Shown here: positions 1 through 10,619 of the stretch, in pieces | How positions within the stretch are numbered: position 1 is the stretch's first letter | Layout of the letters: every line of letters begins with the position of its first letter | From: Chitinophagaceae bacterium | GTDB taxonomy: Bacteria > Bacteroidota > Bacteroidia > Chitinophagales > Chitinophagaceae | Assembly (NCBI GenBank): GCA_016706055.1 | Contig: JADJKL010000006.1 | Span: 62,001 to 126,000, forward strand | Length of the DNA: 64,000 nt | Direction: 5' to 3' | Program-made: the position numbers and the translations under genes | Notes under the pieces: generated by a model | Told to the model about the DNA's origin: nothing | Database searches by the model: none | Seen by the model: only the letters and a program-made list of their open reading frames with translations

Positions 1-902
1 AATTACGAAAAGCTGGTATCATGTTACCGATTATGGTAATGAATCCTGAGGAATATGCATTTGAAACAATCATTGAGCATAATTTAGAACCTGAATTATA
101 CTCCTTTGAATTATTACACTCGTTTGATGATTTTTTGCAGCAAGAAGGTATCAAACATTATCCTGTTCATCTTGAAATTGAAACCGGAATGAACAGACTT
201 GGTTTTTCTGGTGATGATATTGAAAAGCTTTCAGAAAGATTAATTGAAACAAGTTCTTTTAAAGTTCAAACTGTATTTACTCACTTTGCTGCCAGCGAAG
301 ATGTATCTCAAGATGAGTTTACACAGCAGCAATTTTTAATATTTAAAAAAGCGATAAAAAAAATAAAGAAAAACCTTGGCTATCCATTTTTAAGTCATAT
401 CGCTAATTCGGCGGCCGTTGTTCGCCATCCCGAAATGCAAATGGATATGGTTCGCTTAGGCATTGGCCTTTATGGAGTGGATAGTACAGGCAGCAATCAA
501 TTGAACCTTCAAACAGTTACTACTTTAAAATCAACTGTTGCTCAGATAAAAAATTTAAAGAAAGGCGAATCTGTAAGTTATAACCGTAAAGCAATTGTAG
601 AAAGAGATTCGGTAATTGCTACCATCAGAATCGGATATGCAGATGGCTATCCAAGAAGGTTGGGTAATGGAATTGGTAGGGTTTGGGTGAATGGAAAATT
701 AGCTCCTGTAATTGGAACAATTTGTATGGATATGTTTATGATTGATATAACCGACATTGAAAATGTAAAAGAAGGTGATGATGTAATCATATTCGGCACC
801 CAACTGCCAGTACAGCAAATTGCAAAATGGGCTAATACAATTCCGTATGAAATAATGACAGGAATCTCTCAACGGGTAAAAAGAGTTTATTTTGAAGGAT
901 AA
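1..902 (+). CDS. alr: Alanine racemase domain, 5' end outside window
   Basis: PLP enzyme interconverting L- and D-alanine for peptidoglycan. The reading frame is open to the left edge, so the N-terminus with the PLP lysine is missing. Counting from the first internal Met (position 21), RLGIGLYG lies at about 145-152, VSYN with the expected catalytic Tyr near 187, and CMDM near 235 in the C-terminal barrel. In many Bacteroidota this domain is the C-terminal half of a MurF-Alr fusion. Whether that holds here cannot be seen, and a separate complete murF lies at 39886-41166. Next comes lspA on the same strand with its own promoter. Confidence 0.93.
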   Translation, partial: LRKAGIMLPIMVMNPEEYAFETIIEHNLEPELYSFELLHSFDDFLQQEGIKHYPVHLEIETGMNRLGFSGDDIEKLSERLIETSSFKVQTVFTHFAASEDVSQDEFTQQQFLIFKKAIKKIKKNLGYPFLSHIANSAAVVRHPEMQMDMVRLGIGLYGVDSTGSNQLNLQTVTTLKSTVAQIKNLKKGESVSYNRKAIVERDSVIATIRIGYADGYPRRLGNGIGRVWVNGKLAPVIGTICMDMFMIDITDIENVKEGDDVIIFGTQLPVQQIAKWANTIPYEIMTGISQRVKRVYFEG

Positions 903-971
903 TGGTTCTTTAAACCCTTTTCCTTCTAACATTTAAGAGTTTCTTGACCTTCTCACTGCCGCTTTCTTTCC

Positions 972-979
972 TATATTTG
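972..979 (+). promoter_or_regulatory. -7 box TATATTTG for lspA
   Basis: Exact match to the Bacteroidota -7 consensus TAnnTTTG, ending 8 bases before the lspA ATG at 988. It overlaps the GTG at 979, which argues against GTG as the start. The expected transcript would have almost no leader. Confidence 0.6.
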
Positions 980-987
980 TGCCTTAT

Positions 988-1698
988 ATGAAGACACTAA
1001 AAGTCCGGCATGTTGCTTTAATTATTGCCACAATTATACTTATCGATCAGGCATTAAAGATCTGGATAAAAACATCATACCCAACTGGTGAAGTGGTAAG
1101 GGTTTTTGGTATGGACTGGTTCCGCTTGCATTTTATAGAAAACCCGGGAATGGCTTGGGGTTGGAAGTTTGGCAATGAAACAGGAAAAATGATTTTGACT
1201 TTGTTTCGTCTTGCAGCGGTAATTTTTGGAACATGGTATATTGGTAAAATAATAAAACAGAAATACAGTCGTGGGTTTATTATTTGTGCCGCACTTATCT
1301 ATGCAGGTGCTTTAGGTAATTTAATTGATAGCATGTTTTACGGGATGATATTTGACAAAGGCCTTCACTACGATGCTGCTTTAAATGATTATTTGACTTA
1401 TCCAGGAATCGCAGCATTTTCTGGTAGCGGATATTCCTCTTTTTTGCATGGCAGTGTTGTTGATATGCTCTACTTCCCGATGTTTAACGGAAACTTTCCA
1501 AGCTGGTTACCTTTTGTAGGTGGACAACAGTTTGAATTTTTTAGCCCAATTTTTAATATTGCAGACGCATCAATTTCTGTTGGTGTAATTACATTGTTGA
1601 TTTTTCAAAACCGTTTTTTCAAAAAAAATATTACTGAGGAAAACATAACAACAGTAGAAACGGAATCACAAACGAGTGATAATGCTCATGTTTTGTAA
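988..1698 (+). CDS. lspA: Lipoprotein signal peptidase (signal peptidase II)
   Basis: Inner-membrane aspartyl peptidase that cleaves prolipoproteins before the lipidated Cys. The protein is 236 aa from the ATG at 988. The upstream GTG at 979 is rejected because it lies inside the -7 box. It has an N-terminal membrane segment, the block GALGNLIDS, then VVDM and FNIADASIS, which carry the conserved aspartates of the family. An insert of about 45 residues separates GNLID from VVD, as I recall from other Bacteroidota homologues. It follows the alanine racemase by 85 bp and has the window's many lipoproteins as likely substrates. Confidence 0.93.
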   Translation: MKTLKVRHVALIIATIILIDQALKIWIKTSYPTGEVVRVFGMDWFRLHFIENPGMAWGWKFGNETGKMILTLFRLAAVIFGTWYIGKIIKQKYSRGFIICAALIYAGALGNLIDSMFYGMIFDKGLHYDAALNDYLTYPGIAAFSGSGYSSFLHGSVVDMLYFPMFNGNFPSWLPFVGGQQFEFFSPIFNIADASISVGVITLLIFQNRFFKKNITEENITTVETESQTSDNAHVL

Positions 1699-1721
1699 GT
1701 ATAGAATAATAAGTATTTTTA

Positions 1722-4018
1722 TTATTTATTCTGTTTCAATATTATTTTTTGAATAAGTGTTCCTGCAGATTCTGCTCTTAAAAAATAAATTCCGTTACTA
1801 AGTAATTCCGTTTTATCTATTACAAGAGTATTCACTCCTTCGGTAATAGTAAATTCTTTTTTTCTTACAACTTTTCCTGACTGATCTAGAATTTCCGCTT
1901 TAACGATTCCTGTTTTCACGGACGATACATCAAAACTAACTTGGTTGTTGAATGGGTTAATAACGGATAGCAAGGTGAATATTTCCTGCTTGGACGATAA
2001 CTGTATTATCCTCGAATAAGTAATATGGCCACTCTGGCTAATCATTTTATGCGATAGAATGTTTTACCGCTTAATTGATTTGGATCTGTAAACAAATAAG
2101 TATTTTTTTCAGTAGAATAATCAGTATAGCTACTTACTATACTTATTTGGCTAAAGCTGGTGCCATTCAAACTTTTTTCAATAGCAAATTCTATTGGCTC
2201 CGTTTCGTCAGTTGTTGTCCATTGCAAGGCAGCTTTGTCATTAGTGTTTCGGCCTGTAAATGAAATAAGTTTTGCACTTAGAATAGGTCCACAATTAATA
2301 ACTTTTAATCGAATTCGTAGCGGATCAGTAAAGCTGCAATTAGTGTTTGAAAGATTAGCAATTGTGGTTGCAGCTACTACTCTGTACATATCGCCATTAT
2401 TAATCATCTGGGTGAATGCTACAGGCACTGTATAAAGTGTTACATATTCCCATGCTGTGCCGTTCCATACCGGCGAGCCGACACCTGTAGCTCCGGCAAT
2501 ATCATTCCATATTGTACCGCCATCGGTACTTCGTTGCCATTTGTATTGTGTATAATTATTAAAGAAAGAACGAATAGTATCTGATAATACAATCACATTA
2601 CTATCACATACTATTGGATTATATATTGGACCATATTTCATATTTGGAGAGCAAGTGGCAACTGTAATATCATCGAGTGCCCAGTCATTGCCTCCTCCGC
2701 CCGGTGCATTATTAAAGTATTTTAATGTAAAGCTTGTTTGTGCTGCACCGGTTAAAAAGGTAAACCCTTTTTTAACCCATCGACCAGAATACAACAGATT
2801 GCCAGTGGTATAATAATCAATTCCATCTACTTCAAATGTAATATTAGGTGCTACACCCGAAGAGTCTCCAGGTCCGGTTGGAATGTAAAATGTAGGACCG
2901 CTGCCATTCGTTGCTCCTTTTCCATTGGAATCACATCCGCATTTAGAACAGATGTTTCTCATCCAACAGGATATTTCATAATAAGTATTTGGGCAAAGAC
3001 CTGAAATTGTTTGCTGAAATGCAGAGTCAATCCGATAAGCAGCATTAATGACTAACATATATCCGGCATTGGGATTGGCGACTGTATCTGCAGCAGGGTT
3101 ACCTGCAATAGGATCGGCAGCACCGGTATGATCGCCAATAATATCCCACACTCCAAAAACTCTGTGTGTGGGTGAAGAATTATCAGGGTAAGCCCATGCA
3201 TTCGATGTTGTATAATTAACTCTTGTTGAAGTATTGTTCGCTATACCATAATAATAGTCTTGTGGTGAATTGAGATCAAAATAATTATAAGTGTATCCTA
3301 CAGGCACATTAGCAGACGTTCCCCTGTTTCTGGGTTGTCCACTACCAAATGTTCCATTAAACTCCGTGCCGATTGCATTACCGCCAATAGTATTTGAACA
3401 AATGCCATAGTTAGGATAAACTTTTAGAATATTGTCTGGGAATGTAAAAGTTCTAACTGAAGATGCACCACTTTTATAAGTCATGGTACCGCCGCCAGTA
3501 CTAATGTTAGTGCCTGTAGCAGCCGTTACTCTTACTCGGAATGAGCCAATCATAATACAAGCACTACCATAAAATGATGGCTTGTGAGAACTTCTTATTT
3601 GTCCTCTTCGAAAAGCTGTTGAAGGAGAGTTTGCAGTATTATATCCAAGGTTTATTGTAATAGTTGATCCTGTTATCCAACCTTGATCGTCTCCATAAGC
3701 ATTTGTAAAGGCTTTATAAACCTTTCCTTCGTTTGTAAGAACTTTAATTGTATTATTAATATATGTAGTTCCAGCTGGTATCACATCTTGATAGCGGCAA
3801 CTGTCGTAGGTTCCTGAACGAACAACAAAAGCTGCCCTAATCTCTAATGTATCTCCTGTCTCAACAGTTCCACCATTTTGGCCTTTTGTTATATTGATAT
3901 AGCTTTTTCCGAAATCAATATTCTGCGCATTGGAATATTGAGTACTAAAAACCATCAACAATACTGATGAAAGTAACAGGCGCAATCTAAAAACAATGTT
4001 GGGTACAGTTTTTTTCAT
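1722..4018 (-). CDS. Secreted protein with T9SS C-terminal sorting domain, frameshifted
   Basis: Large exported protein of unknown function. The start is the ATG at 4018 (MKKTVPN), giving a signal peptide ending near NAQ. The N-terminal part looks like a repeat/adhesion domain and a central part, with a cysteine cluster (CSKCGC), ends in a carbohydrate-binding-like fold (WALDDITV). The frame stops at 2042 right after KTFYRIK. The next frame opens with MISQSGHITYS and carries a typical type IX sorting domain (NGIYFLRAES, ending KQNK). One extra A in the AAAA run at 2045-2048 (read on the minus strand) restores a continuous protein of about 765 aa. As read, the protein would lose its sorting signal. 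Confidence 0.8.
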
Positions 4019-4240
4019 AGACAGGATTTTCGGGTTCACTAATCTTACTCCTGAATATAAAATTAGATTAACCTAATGCATCTGTCAATAGGATTTTTTA
4101 GTATTTCGGCACAAAATTCCCCGTGGGTTTTACAGGGTAGTATTAGCAATTTGCATCAGAAAATACGGGACACTTTTTTTAAAAATTAATTTCTATCACT
4201 CATTAAATATTTCTGTTGATATTTTATAGGGTAATATTGA

Positions 4241-4264
4241 AAAACCCCCAATATTGGGGGTTTT
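4241..4264 (-). terminator. Palindromic terminator hairpin
   Basis: Perfect 24-base palindrome: AAAACCCCC, then AATATT, then GGGGGTTTT. It reads the same on both strands and lies downstream of the small minus-strand gene at 4332-4550. The rest of 4040-4331 shows no gene. Confidence 0.75.
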
Positions 4265-4331
4265 ATAATGGTTAAATGCTCAAGGGTACTAGTTATAATA
4301 CCTTAGTGTAATTGCTTGTTTGAGAAGAGTA

Positions 4332-4550
4332 TTATCTTTTAAGTAATGAACTTTCTTTTATGTAACGCAAAGCTGCATTTAGGTCAGGAGTAGAAAGATT
4401 GATTTTCTTTTCGGCATTAACCGGCGACGGTGTTGCGGAAAGGATAGCTTTTAAATAAGGCGTTTTCTTTTCTTCAGTCCTTGGTAGCTCTGACTTAATT
4501 ATTTTTAGTGGAGCTGCGAATAAATTTCGCAAGGGAACAATACTTTTCAT
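4332..4550 (-). CDS. Small hypothetical protein, 72 aa
   Basis: Not a family I recognise. Basic, no signal peptide or membrane segment, C-terminus ESSLLKR. It is supported as a real gene by position: it fills the space between two strong hairpins (4642-4676 upstream, after fumC, and 4241-4264 downstream) and begins with a good ATG. No clear -7 box was found upstream. Confidence 0.45.
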   Translation of the reverse strand: MKSIVPLRNLFAAPLKIIKSELPRTEEKKTPYLKAILSATPSPVNAEKKINLSTPDLNAALRYIKESSLLKR

Positions 4551-4641
4551 ACGGTGGGTGTTTTGTTTTTAAAAGGTGTTGGATTAAATCGGATGTTAAA
4601 TTAGATTAAAGAATAATTATTTGCAAGTTTTCATATCAAAA

Positions 4642-4676
4642 ATATTAAAAGGGAAGACAAGCTTCCCTTTTAATAT
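4642..4676 (-). terminator. Terminator after fumC
   Basis: A 15-bp perfect stem (4642-4656 with 4662-4676) around a 5-base loop, followed on the minus strand by TTTTGATATG. It starts 18 bases after the fumarase stop. Confidence 0.85.
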
Positions 4677-4693
4677 CGTTATTTTACTATTAT

Positions 4694-6094
4694 TTAACTG
4701 AGTTTGCCAACCATATCAACAGGTCTTACCCATTGATCAAACTCGGCAGCTGTTACATAGCCAAGTTTAACGGCCATTTCTTTTAGTGTAGTTCCTTCTT
4801 TATGTGCTTTTTGTGCAATTTCAGCGGCTTTATAGTACCCGATTTTTGTGTTCAGCGATGTAACCAGCATCAGGCTGTTATCAAGATGCTTCTTAATATT
4901 GGCTTCAATCGGCTTCAGGCCAACGGCACATTTATCATTAAATGAAACGCATCCATCTCCAATTAATCTTGCACTATGCAAAAAGTTGTAAATCATTACT
5001 GGTTTAAAAACATTCAGTTCAAAATGACCATTGCTTCCTCCAATACTTATCGCCACATCATTCCCCATTACTTGTGCAGCAATCATTGTAAGTGCTTCAC
5101 ATTGTGTTGGGTTTACTTTGCCTGGCATAATAGATGAGCCTGGTTCATTATCTGGAATAAAAATTTCTCCAATACCACTTCTTGGTCCGGAAGAAAGCAT
5201 TCGTATATCGTTTGCAATTTTCATCAGACTTACTGCAACGGTCTTTAATGCACCATGTGCTTCTACTATTGCATCATGTGCAGCCAAAGCTTCAAATTTA
5301 TTCTCGGCAGTTTTAAATGGCAAGCCAGTAAGCTTAGCAATTTGCTTTGCTACATTCTCTGCGTATTTCGGCGGAGTGTTGATGCCGGTACCAACAGCAG
5401 TTCCACCCAAAGCCAATTCGCTTAAATGGGCCAATGAGTTTTTAATAGTTTTCATGCCATGATCTAATTGAGAAACATAACCACTAAATTCTTGCCCAAC
5501 TGTTAAAGGAGTTGCATCCATAAAGTGAGTACGGCCAATCTTTACCACTTTCATGTATTGCTTGCTCTTCTTTGCCAGCGTATCTCTTAATTTTTTTATT
5601 CCAGGCAATGTTGTTCCAACTAAAATTTTGTAGGCTGCAATGTGCATAGCAGTAGGAAAGGTGTCGTTTGATGATTGTGATTTATTTACATCATCATTTG
5701 GATGCAGAAATTTTTCTTTATCTGTTAGCTTGCCGCCTTTTAATACATGACCACGGTAAGCAACAACTTCATTCACATTCATATTGCTTTGTGTGCCACT
5801 TCCTGTTTGCCAAACTACCAATGGAAAACTATCGTTCAGTGTTCCTTTTAATATTTCATCACACACTTTACCAATAAGTGCTGCTTTATTTTTTGCCAAA
5901 ACACCAGCTTCGCTATTTGTAATAGCCGCAGCTTTTTTCAAGTAAGCAAATGCCTCAATAATTTCTTTCGGCATTTTATTAATATCCTGTGCAATTTTGA
6001 AATTATCAATGCTGCGTTGTGTTTGGGCACCATAAAGTGCATCAGCAGGCACTTTTACTTCTCCCATGGTGTCTTTTTCTATTCTGTAGTCCAT
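4694..6094 (-). CDS. fumC: Class II fumarate hydratase
   Basis: Cytosolic TCA-cycle enzyme, fumarate to L-malate. The frame is open further upstream, but the family start [16 protein letters not shown] is the ATG at 6094, giving 466 aa, the usual length. The superfamily signature [13 protein letters not shown] is intact, as are [10 protein letters not shown] and [10 protein letters not shown] of the active site. A TACCTTTG -7 box lies 25 bases upstream and a strong terminator follows. It is transcribed away from the hydrolase cluster starting at 6216. Confidence 0.97.
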   Translation of the reverse strand: MDYRIEKDTMGEVKVPADALYGAQTQRSIDNFKIAQDINKMPKEIIEAFAYLKKAAAITNSEAGVLAKNKAALIGKVCDEILKGTLNDSFPLVVWQTGSGTQSNMNVNEVVAYRGHVLKGGKLTDKEKFLHPNDDVNKSQSSNDTFPTAMHIAAYKILVGTTLPGIKKLRDTLAKKSKQYMKVVKIGRTHFMDATPLTVGQEFSGYVSQLDHGMKTIKNSLAHLSELALGGTAVGTGINTPPKYAENVAKQIAKLTGLPFKTAENKFEALAAHDAIVEAHGALKTVAVSLMKIANDIRMLSSGPRSGIGEIFIPDNEPGSSIMPGKVNPTQCEALTMIAAQVMGNDVAISIGGSNGHFELNVFKPVMIYNFLHSARLIGDGCVSFNDKCAVGLKPIEANIKKHLDNSLMLVTSLNTKIGYYKAAEIAQKAHKEGTTLKEMAVKLGYVTAAEFDQWVRPVDMVGKLS

Positions 6095-6119
6095 ACTATA
6101 AATGTGTTTTATTGTGGTG

Positions 6120-6127
6120 CAAAGGTA
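6120..6127 (-). promoter_or_regulatory. -7 box TACCTTTG for fumC
   Basis: Consensus match read on the minus strand, 25 bases before the ATG at 6094. I see no clear -33 element. Confidence 0.55.
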
Positions 6128-6215
6128 ATTCAATTGACGAAAGTAATTTACTGTAAATCGTATCTGGAATTCCGTACTTTTAGAAGCCTTCTTAATCAAA
6201 TAAATTACGCAGACT

Positions 6216-7310
6216 ATGAAGTTTTTGAGTTTATTTATTTCGCTAATAATTACAATATCTTCTGCTGCACAACGGCAAACAGAGAATATTATAATCATAA
6301 CAACTGATGGTTTTCGCTGGCAGGAAGTTTTTAAAGGCATGGATTCTGCTATTGCAAATAATCCAAAGTTTAACCAGGGAGATAGTGAATATATTTTCAA
6401 AACCTACTGGAGCAATGATGAAATGGAAAGAAGGAAAAAGCTAATGCCTTTTTTATGGAATACGGTAGTAACAAAGGGACAGGTTTTTGGAAACAGAACC
6501 GCTGGAAGTAAAGTAAATAATGCTAATCCTTATTGGTTCAGTTATCCAGGGTATAGCGAAATATTTACTGGTTATACAGATACGGCAATCAATAGTAATG
6601 GCTATCCTCCCAATCCAAATGTTACAGTATTAGAATTTTTAAACAAGCAGCCGAAACTAAAAGACAAAGTAGCTGCCTTCGGAGCATGGGAAGCTTTTGA
6701 TAGAATATTAAATGAGGAAAGAAGTGGCGTACCTGTTTTTTCTGCCTTTGATATTTTTGGAGGGAAAAGCCCAACAGCAAATGAAAAGTTGATGAATGCA
6801 ATGTTGGAGAATTCGCATAAACCATGGGGAGAAGATGAATGTTTGGATATGTTCACTCATTATGGAGCTGTTGAATATTTAAAAGCAAGAAAACCCAAAG
6901 TGCTCTACATTGCTTATGGCGAAACGGACGAATTGGCACATGCTGGTCAATATCGTTTTTATTTGGATGCCGGAAAGCAAGTAGATACATGGATTAATGA
7001 GATATGGAATTATGTGCAGTCAGATCCGGTGTATAAAAACAAAACAACGTTGCTAATTACATCAGATCATGGAAGGGGAGATATGGTGAAAACGGAATGG
7101 ACAAGCCATAATAATAAGATACAAGGCGCTGATGAAATATGGTTTGCTGCTATTGGGCCAGATGCTCCTGCAAGAGGAGAAATAAAATCAGATATGCAAC
7201 TTTATCAGCAGCAATTTGCTCAAACTATAGCCAAAATTTTGGGATATACGTTTACAGCAAAGCATCCTATAGCTGACGAAATTCTTTATCTATTTAAAAT
7301 GAAGAAATGA
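6216..7310 (+). CDS. Exported alkaline-phosphatase-superfamily hydrolase
   Basis: Predicted metal-dependent phosphodiesterase, phosphatase or sulfatase-like enzyme. A signal peptide ends near SSAAQ. Superfamily metal-site segments are visible: TTDGFRW near residue 29, PGYSEIFTG near 110 with a candidate nucleophile Ser/Thr, [10 protein letters not shown] near 235, and TSDHGRGD near 277 followed by TSHNN. The order of metal ligands fits the nucleotide pyrophosphatase/phosphodiesterase branch, but the substrate cannot be told. Its stop overlaps the start of the GH29 gene by ATGA, so the two are probably translated together. Confidence 0.75.
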   Translation: MKFLSLFISLIITISSAAQRQTENIIIITTDGFRWQEVFKGMDSAIANNPKFNQGDSEYIFKTYWSNDEMERRKKLMPFLWNTVVTKGQVFGNRTAGSKVNNANPYWFSYPGYSEIFTGYTDTAINSNGYPPNPNVTVLEFLNKQPKLKDKVAAFGAWEAFDRILNEERSGVPVFSAFDIFGGKSPTANEKLMNAMLENSHKPWGEDECLDMFTHYGAVEYLKARKPKVLYIAYGETDELAHAGQYRFYLDAGKQVDTWINEIWNYVQSDPVYKNKTTLLITSDHGRGDMVKTEWTSHNNKIQGADEIWFAAIGPDAPARGEIKSDMQLYQQQFAQTIAKILGYTFTAKHPIADEILYLFKMKK

Positions 7311-8725
7311 GAAAAATCTCGATAGGGATATTTTTGCTTTTATCAATAAATAGCATTGCACAAAACAATTTTCAATCGCCTTTGCCTACAAGGCAACAAT
7401 TGGCCTGGCATGAAAAAGAATACTATCTTTTTATGCACTTTGGGCCAAATACTTTTACAAGTAAGGAATGGGGCGAAGGAAACGAATCGCCGGAATTATT
7501 CAATCCTTCTGAAATGGATACCAGGCAATGGTGTCGCATTGCAAAAAAAGCTGGTGCAAAAGGCATCATTATTACGGCGAAACATCATGACGGATTTTGC
7601 CTTTGGCCAAGTAAATATTCAGAGCATACGGTAAAAGAAAGCAAATGGAAAAAAGGTGATGGCGATGTCTTAAAAGAGCTATCAAAATCCTGTCGGGAGT
7701 TTGGATTAAAATTTGGCGTTTATATTTCCCCTTGGGACAGAAATCATCCCGATTACGGAACAGAAAAATACAATGATGTTTTTGTAGGAATGCTAAAAGA
7801 GCTTTTAAAAAATTACGGACCCATTTGGGAACTATGGTGGGATGGTGCAAATGGCGAAGGTCCAAATGGTAAGAAGCAAGTTTACGATTGGCAGCGATAT
7901 GAAAAAACAGTAAGAGACATTTCTCCTTCCACCCTTATTTTTAGTGATATTGGACCCGATATTCGCTGGGTAGGAAATGAAAAAGGAATTGCCGGTGAAT
8001 CCAATTGGAATTTTTTAGATACGGCTGGTTTTAAACGAGGCTTGGGTGCACCACCAACCGATACATTGAATCATGGGAATTATTATGGCAAACAATGGAT
8101 ACCTGCTGAATGTGATGTTAGCATACGACCAGGTTGGTTTTGGCATGAAAAAGAAAATGATAAAGTAAAAACTGGAGAACAACTCTTTGATCTTTATTTA
8201 AAATCCGTTGGCCGTGGAGCAAACTTGTTACTGAATGTGCCACCCGATAGCAGAGGATTAATACATGAAAAGGATTCTGCTTCATTAATTACTTTTAAAG
8301 AATTGCGAGAAAATAGCTTCAAAGAAAATATTCTAAAAGGAGCTGATACATATTATCAATTCAGCCAGAAAGATTTCAGAAATAAACCATTATTACTTCG
8401 GGGGTTTGATACTACATCGGCTTATTATGGCATCAACTTGCAAAATTTTATAGTTGACTTTAAAAAGCCGGTTACAATTAATTGTATAGCCTTAAAAGAA
8501 GCGATTCATTTAGGGCAAACTGTAAGGAAATTCAGTATCGTCTTATACAATGGTGATAAGCCAGTTGGTGAAGTGCAAGGAACCAGTGTAGGTAGAAAAA
8601 GGATTTTGACATTCCCGACAACGACTGTTACCTCAGTTAGGGTTTATTTGGAAGATGCTCAGGGCAATGATAATATAAGAGGAATAGCTGCTTACTTGAT
8701 AGATGAAAAGCTGATAGAGAAATAA
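7307..8725 (+). CDS. Exported alpha-L-fucosidase, GH29
   Basis: Glycoside hydrolase releasing alpha-linked L-fucose. It is 472 aa with a signal peptide ending near SIAQ. GH29 features: FMHFGPNTF near 42-50, KHHDGF near 92-97, and WELWWDGANG with the presumed nucleophile Asp at about 179. The C-terminal 120 residues look like a discoidin-type galactose-binding domain. It overlaps the preceding hydrolase by 4 bases. With the GH88 enzyme at 9402 it suggests uptake of a fucose- and uronate-containing glycan, which is inference, as no SusC/SusD pair is in view. Confidence 0.9.
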   Translation: MRKISIGIFLLLSINSIAQNNFQSPLPTRQQLAWHEKEYYLFMHFGPNTFTSKEWGEGNESPELFNPSEMDTRQWCRIAKKAGAKGIIITAKHHDGFCLWPSKYSEHTVKESKWKKGDGDVLKELSKSCREFGLKFGVYISPWDRNHPDYGTEKYNDVFVGMLKELLKNYGPIWELWWDGANGEGPNGKKQVYDWQRYEKTVRDISPSTLIFSDIGPDIRWVGNEKGIAGESNWNFLDTAGFKRGLGAPPTDTLNHGNYYGKQWIPAECDVSIRPGWFWHEKENDKVKTGEQLFDLYLKSVGRGANLLLNVPPDSRGLIHEKDSASLITFKELRENSFKENILKGADTYYQFSQKDFRNKPLLLRGFDTTSAYYGINLQNFIVDFKKPVTINCIALKEAIHLGQTVRKFSIVLYNGDKPVGEVQGTSVGRKRILTFPTTTVTSVRVYLEDAQGNDNIRGIAAYLIDEKLIEK

Positions 8726-8763
8726 ATGTGGCAGAATTATTGCCCTTCATATTGAATAAATGA

Positions 8764-9384
8764 ATGCTTAAATACATAACCATATTTACAAACAAATTAC
8801 TTCTTGTTTTTTTAATCTTTCAACTTTTATCAGGTTGTATAGATGCACAAAAACCTGCGGAGAAACCATCGTTAAATAAAGACACCGTAAAAACTTCTAC
8901 AGTAAACTATCCTGCAAAAAAAACTGTTGAGCCATACAGAAATGCCGGTATTATTGAAACAGCAGATACAAAACCAGCTGAAGTACTGTCATTTGCAAAA
9001 AAACTAATTGGCATTCCATATCTATATGCATCTACAGACCCAGTAAAAGGATTTGACTGCTCTGGTTTTATCACTTACGTATTTAATCATTTTAATATTG
9101 CAGTTCCTCGTTCATCGGTTGACTTTACGAATGTTGGAAAGGAGGTGAATTATAAAAATGCTATGCCCGGGGATTTAATATTGTTTACCGGAACTGATAG
9201 TACCATACGAATTGTAGGACATATGGGGATTGTAGAGAGTGTTGATAACGGCACACTGAAATTCATTCACTCCACATCGGGAAAAGCAAAAGGAGTAGTA
9301 ATTACTGAGTTTGGAACTTACTATAAGAGCAGGTTTGTAAAAACAATCCGTATTTTCCCTGACCAATTCTTTACTAATAATTAA
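8764..9384 (+). CDS. NlpC/P60 family lipoprotein
   Basis: Putative cell-wall hydrolase (endopeptidase class). Lipobox LSGC puts the lipidated Cys at 25. A Thr/Pro/Lys-rich linker follows, and then the NlpC/P60 domain from about residue 72. The catalytic Cys is in FDCSG (99) and the His in GHMGI (153), with a third polar residue expected in the IHSTSG segment. The length of 206 aa is normal. It lies between the GH29 and GH88 genes on the same strand, spaced 38 and 17 bases from them. Confidence 0.88.
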   Translation: MLKYITIFTNKLLLVFLIFQLLSGCIDAQKPAEKPSLNKDTVKTSTVNYPAKKTVEPYRNAGIIETADTKPAEVLSFAKKLIGIPYLYASTDPVKGFDCSGFITYVFNHFNIAVPRSSVDFTNVGKEVNYKNAMPGDLILFTGTDSTIRIVGHMGIVESVDNGTLKFIHSTSGKAKGVVITEFGTYYKSRFVKTIRIFPDQFFTNN

Positions 9385-9401
9385 ATCCAGCGTTTACTAT
9401 A

Positions 9402-10619
9402 ATGAGAAGTAAGTTTCTTTTTGTAGCTGTATTATGTTTATCTGTCTTTTTTGTGTTGGGTAATACTAGTTATGCTCAGCAAAAAGATGAGGCGATGGAA
9501 AAACTAATCAATGAGAATTTTTCCTTGGCAACATCTCAATATAAACTACTGGCAAAAAATACAGCGGCAGGTGAAATGCCAAGAAATTTTGTATCAAAGG
9601 AAAATAAATTAGTTACTAGTAACACCAGTTGGTGGACAAGTGGTTTTTTCCCCGGTTCTTTGTGGTATATCTATGAATATACAAAAGATACTGCTATAAA
9701 GAGTGAGGCCGAAAGAAGATTGACAATTTTAGAAAAGGAAAAATATCATACAAAAGATCATGACCTTGGATTTATGATATATTGCAGTTTTGGAAATGCC
9801 TACCGGATTACCGGAAATCCTGTTTATAAAGAAACGGTACTAACAGCATCAGAAACATTGATTAAAAGATACAGACCTACAATTCGGGCAATCCAGTCAT
9901 GGGATTCAAGTTCAAATTTTAGTTGTCCGGTAATTATTGATAACATGATGAATCTTGAAATGCTTTGCTGGTCGGCTGATGAGTTAAGGGAACCAAAATT
10001 TAAAGTAGTGGCAATTGATCATACAGCTACAACTTTAAAAAATCATTATCGGCCAGACTATAGTTCTTATCATGTGGTAGATTATGATAAAGCAACAGGA
10101 AAAATTTTAAAAAAGAAAACTGCACAAGGATTTTCTGATGAATCTGCATGGGCAAGAGGGCAGTCATGGGGTTTGTACGGATTTCTTATCATGTACCGTT
10201 TTACAAAAGAGCCATCATACCTGCAACAAGCAAAAAATATCGCATCATTTTTATTAAATCATCCAAGGCTTCCAAAAGATAAAGTGCCTTATTGGGATTA
10301 TGATGCAACCGATATTCCCAATACTTACCGTGATGTATCTGCTGCGGCAATTATGTGTTCTGCATTATTGGAATTGGGTCAGTATACTGAAGGAAAAGAA
10401 AAAGAGAACTATGTAAAAACGGGAAAGAAGCTTTTGCAAAGCCTATCTAGTAATGCATACAGGAATAAGCCAGAAGAGAATGGCGGTTTTATTCTGAAGC
10501 ACAGTGTTGGTTCTATACCTCATAAGTCAGAAGTAGATGTGCCGCTTACTTATGCTGATTATTATTTTCTTGAAGCATTATTGCGGTATAAAAAATGGTA
10601 CCTGCCGGCGAAAAAATAA
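9402..10619 (+). CDS. Exported unsaturated glucuronyl hydrolase-like protein, GH88
   Basis: Family 88 enzymes hydrolyse the unsaturated uronic acid left by polysaccharide lyases. It is 405 aa with a signal peptide ending near SYAQ. The two acidic residues expected in the (alpha/alpha)6 barrel are visible as DHDLGF (Asp about 121) and IDNMMNLE (Asp about 180). ARGQSWGLYG and DVSAAAIMCSALLEL are also typical. It ends directly against the convergent enoyl-CoA hydratase, with no space between the two stops. A GH105 assignment is possible but fits less well. Confidence 0.87.
   Translation: MRSKFLFVAVLCLSVFFVLGNTSYAQQKDEAMEKLINENFSLATSQYKLLAKNTAAGEMPRNFVSKENKLVTSNTSWWTSGFFPGSLWYIYEYTKDTAIKSEAERRLTILEKEKYHTKDHDLGFMIYCSFGNAYRITGNPVYKETVLTASETLIKRYRPTIRAIQSWDSSSNFSCPVIIDNMMNLEMLCWSADELREPKFKVVAIDHTATTLKNHYRPDYSSYHVVDYDKATGKILKKKTAQGFSDESAWARGQSWGLYGFLIMYRFTKEPSYLQQAKNIASFLLNHPRLPKDKVPYWDYDATDIPNTYRDVSAAAIMCSALLELGQYTEGKEKENYVKTGKKLLQSLSSNAYRNKPEENGGFILKHSVGSIPHKSEVDVPLTYADYYFLEALLRYKKWYLPAKK

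Noticed and set aside
979..987. GTG start for lspA
   Set aside because: Lies within the -7 box TATATTTG.
2042..2048. Programmed frameshift to express the sorting domain
   Set aside because: No slippery site plus structure; the same homopolymer pattern recurs in unrelated genes.
5031..5462. 143-aa plus-strand frame within fumC
   Set aside because: Antisense shadow of the intact fumarase reading frame.
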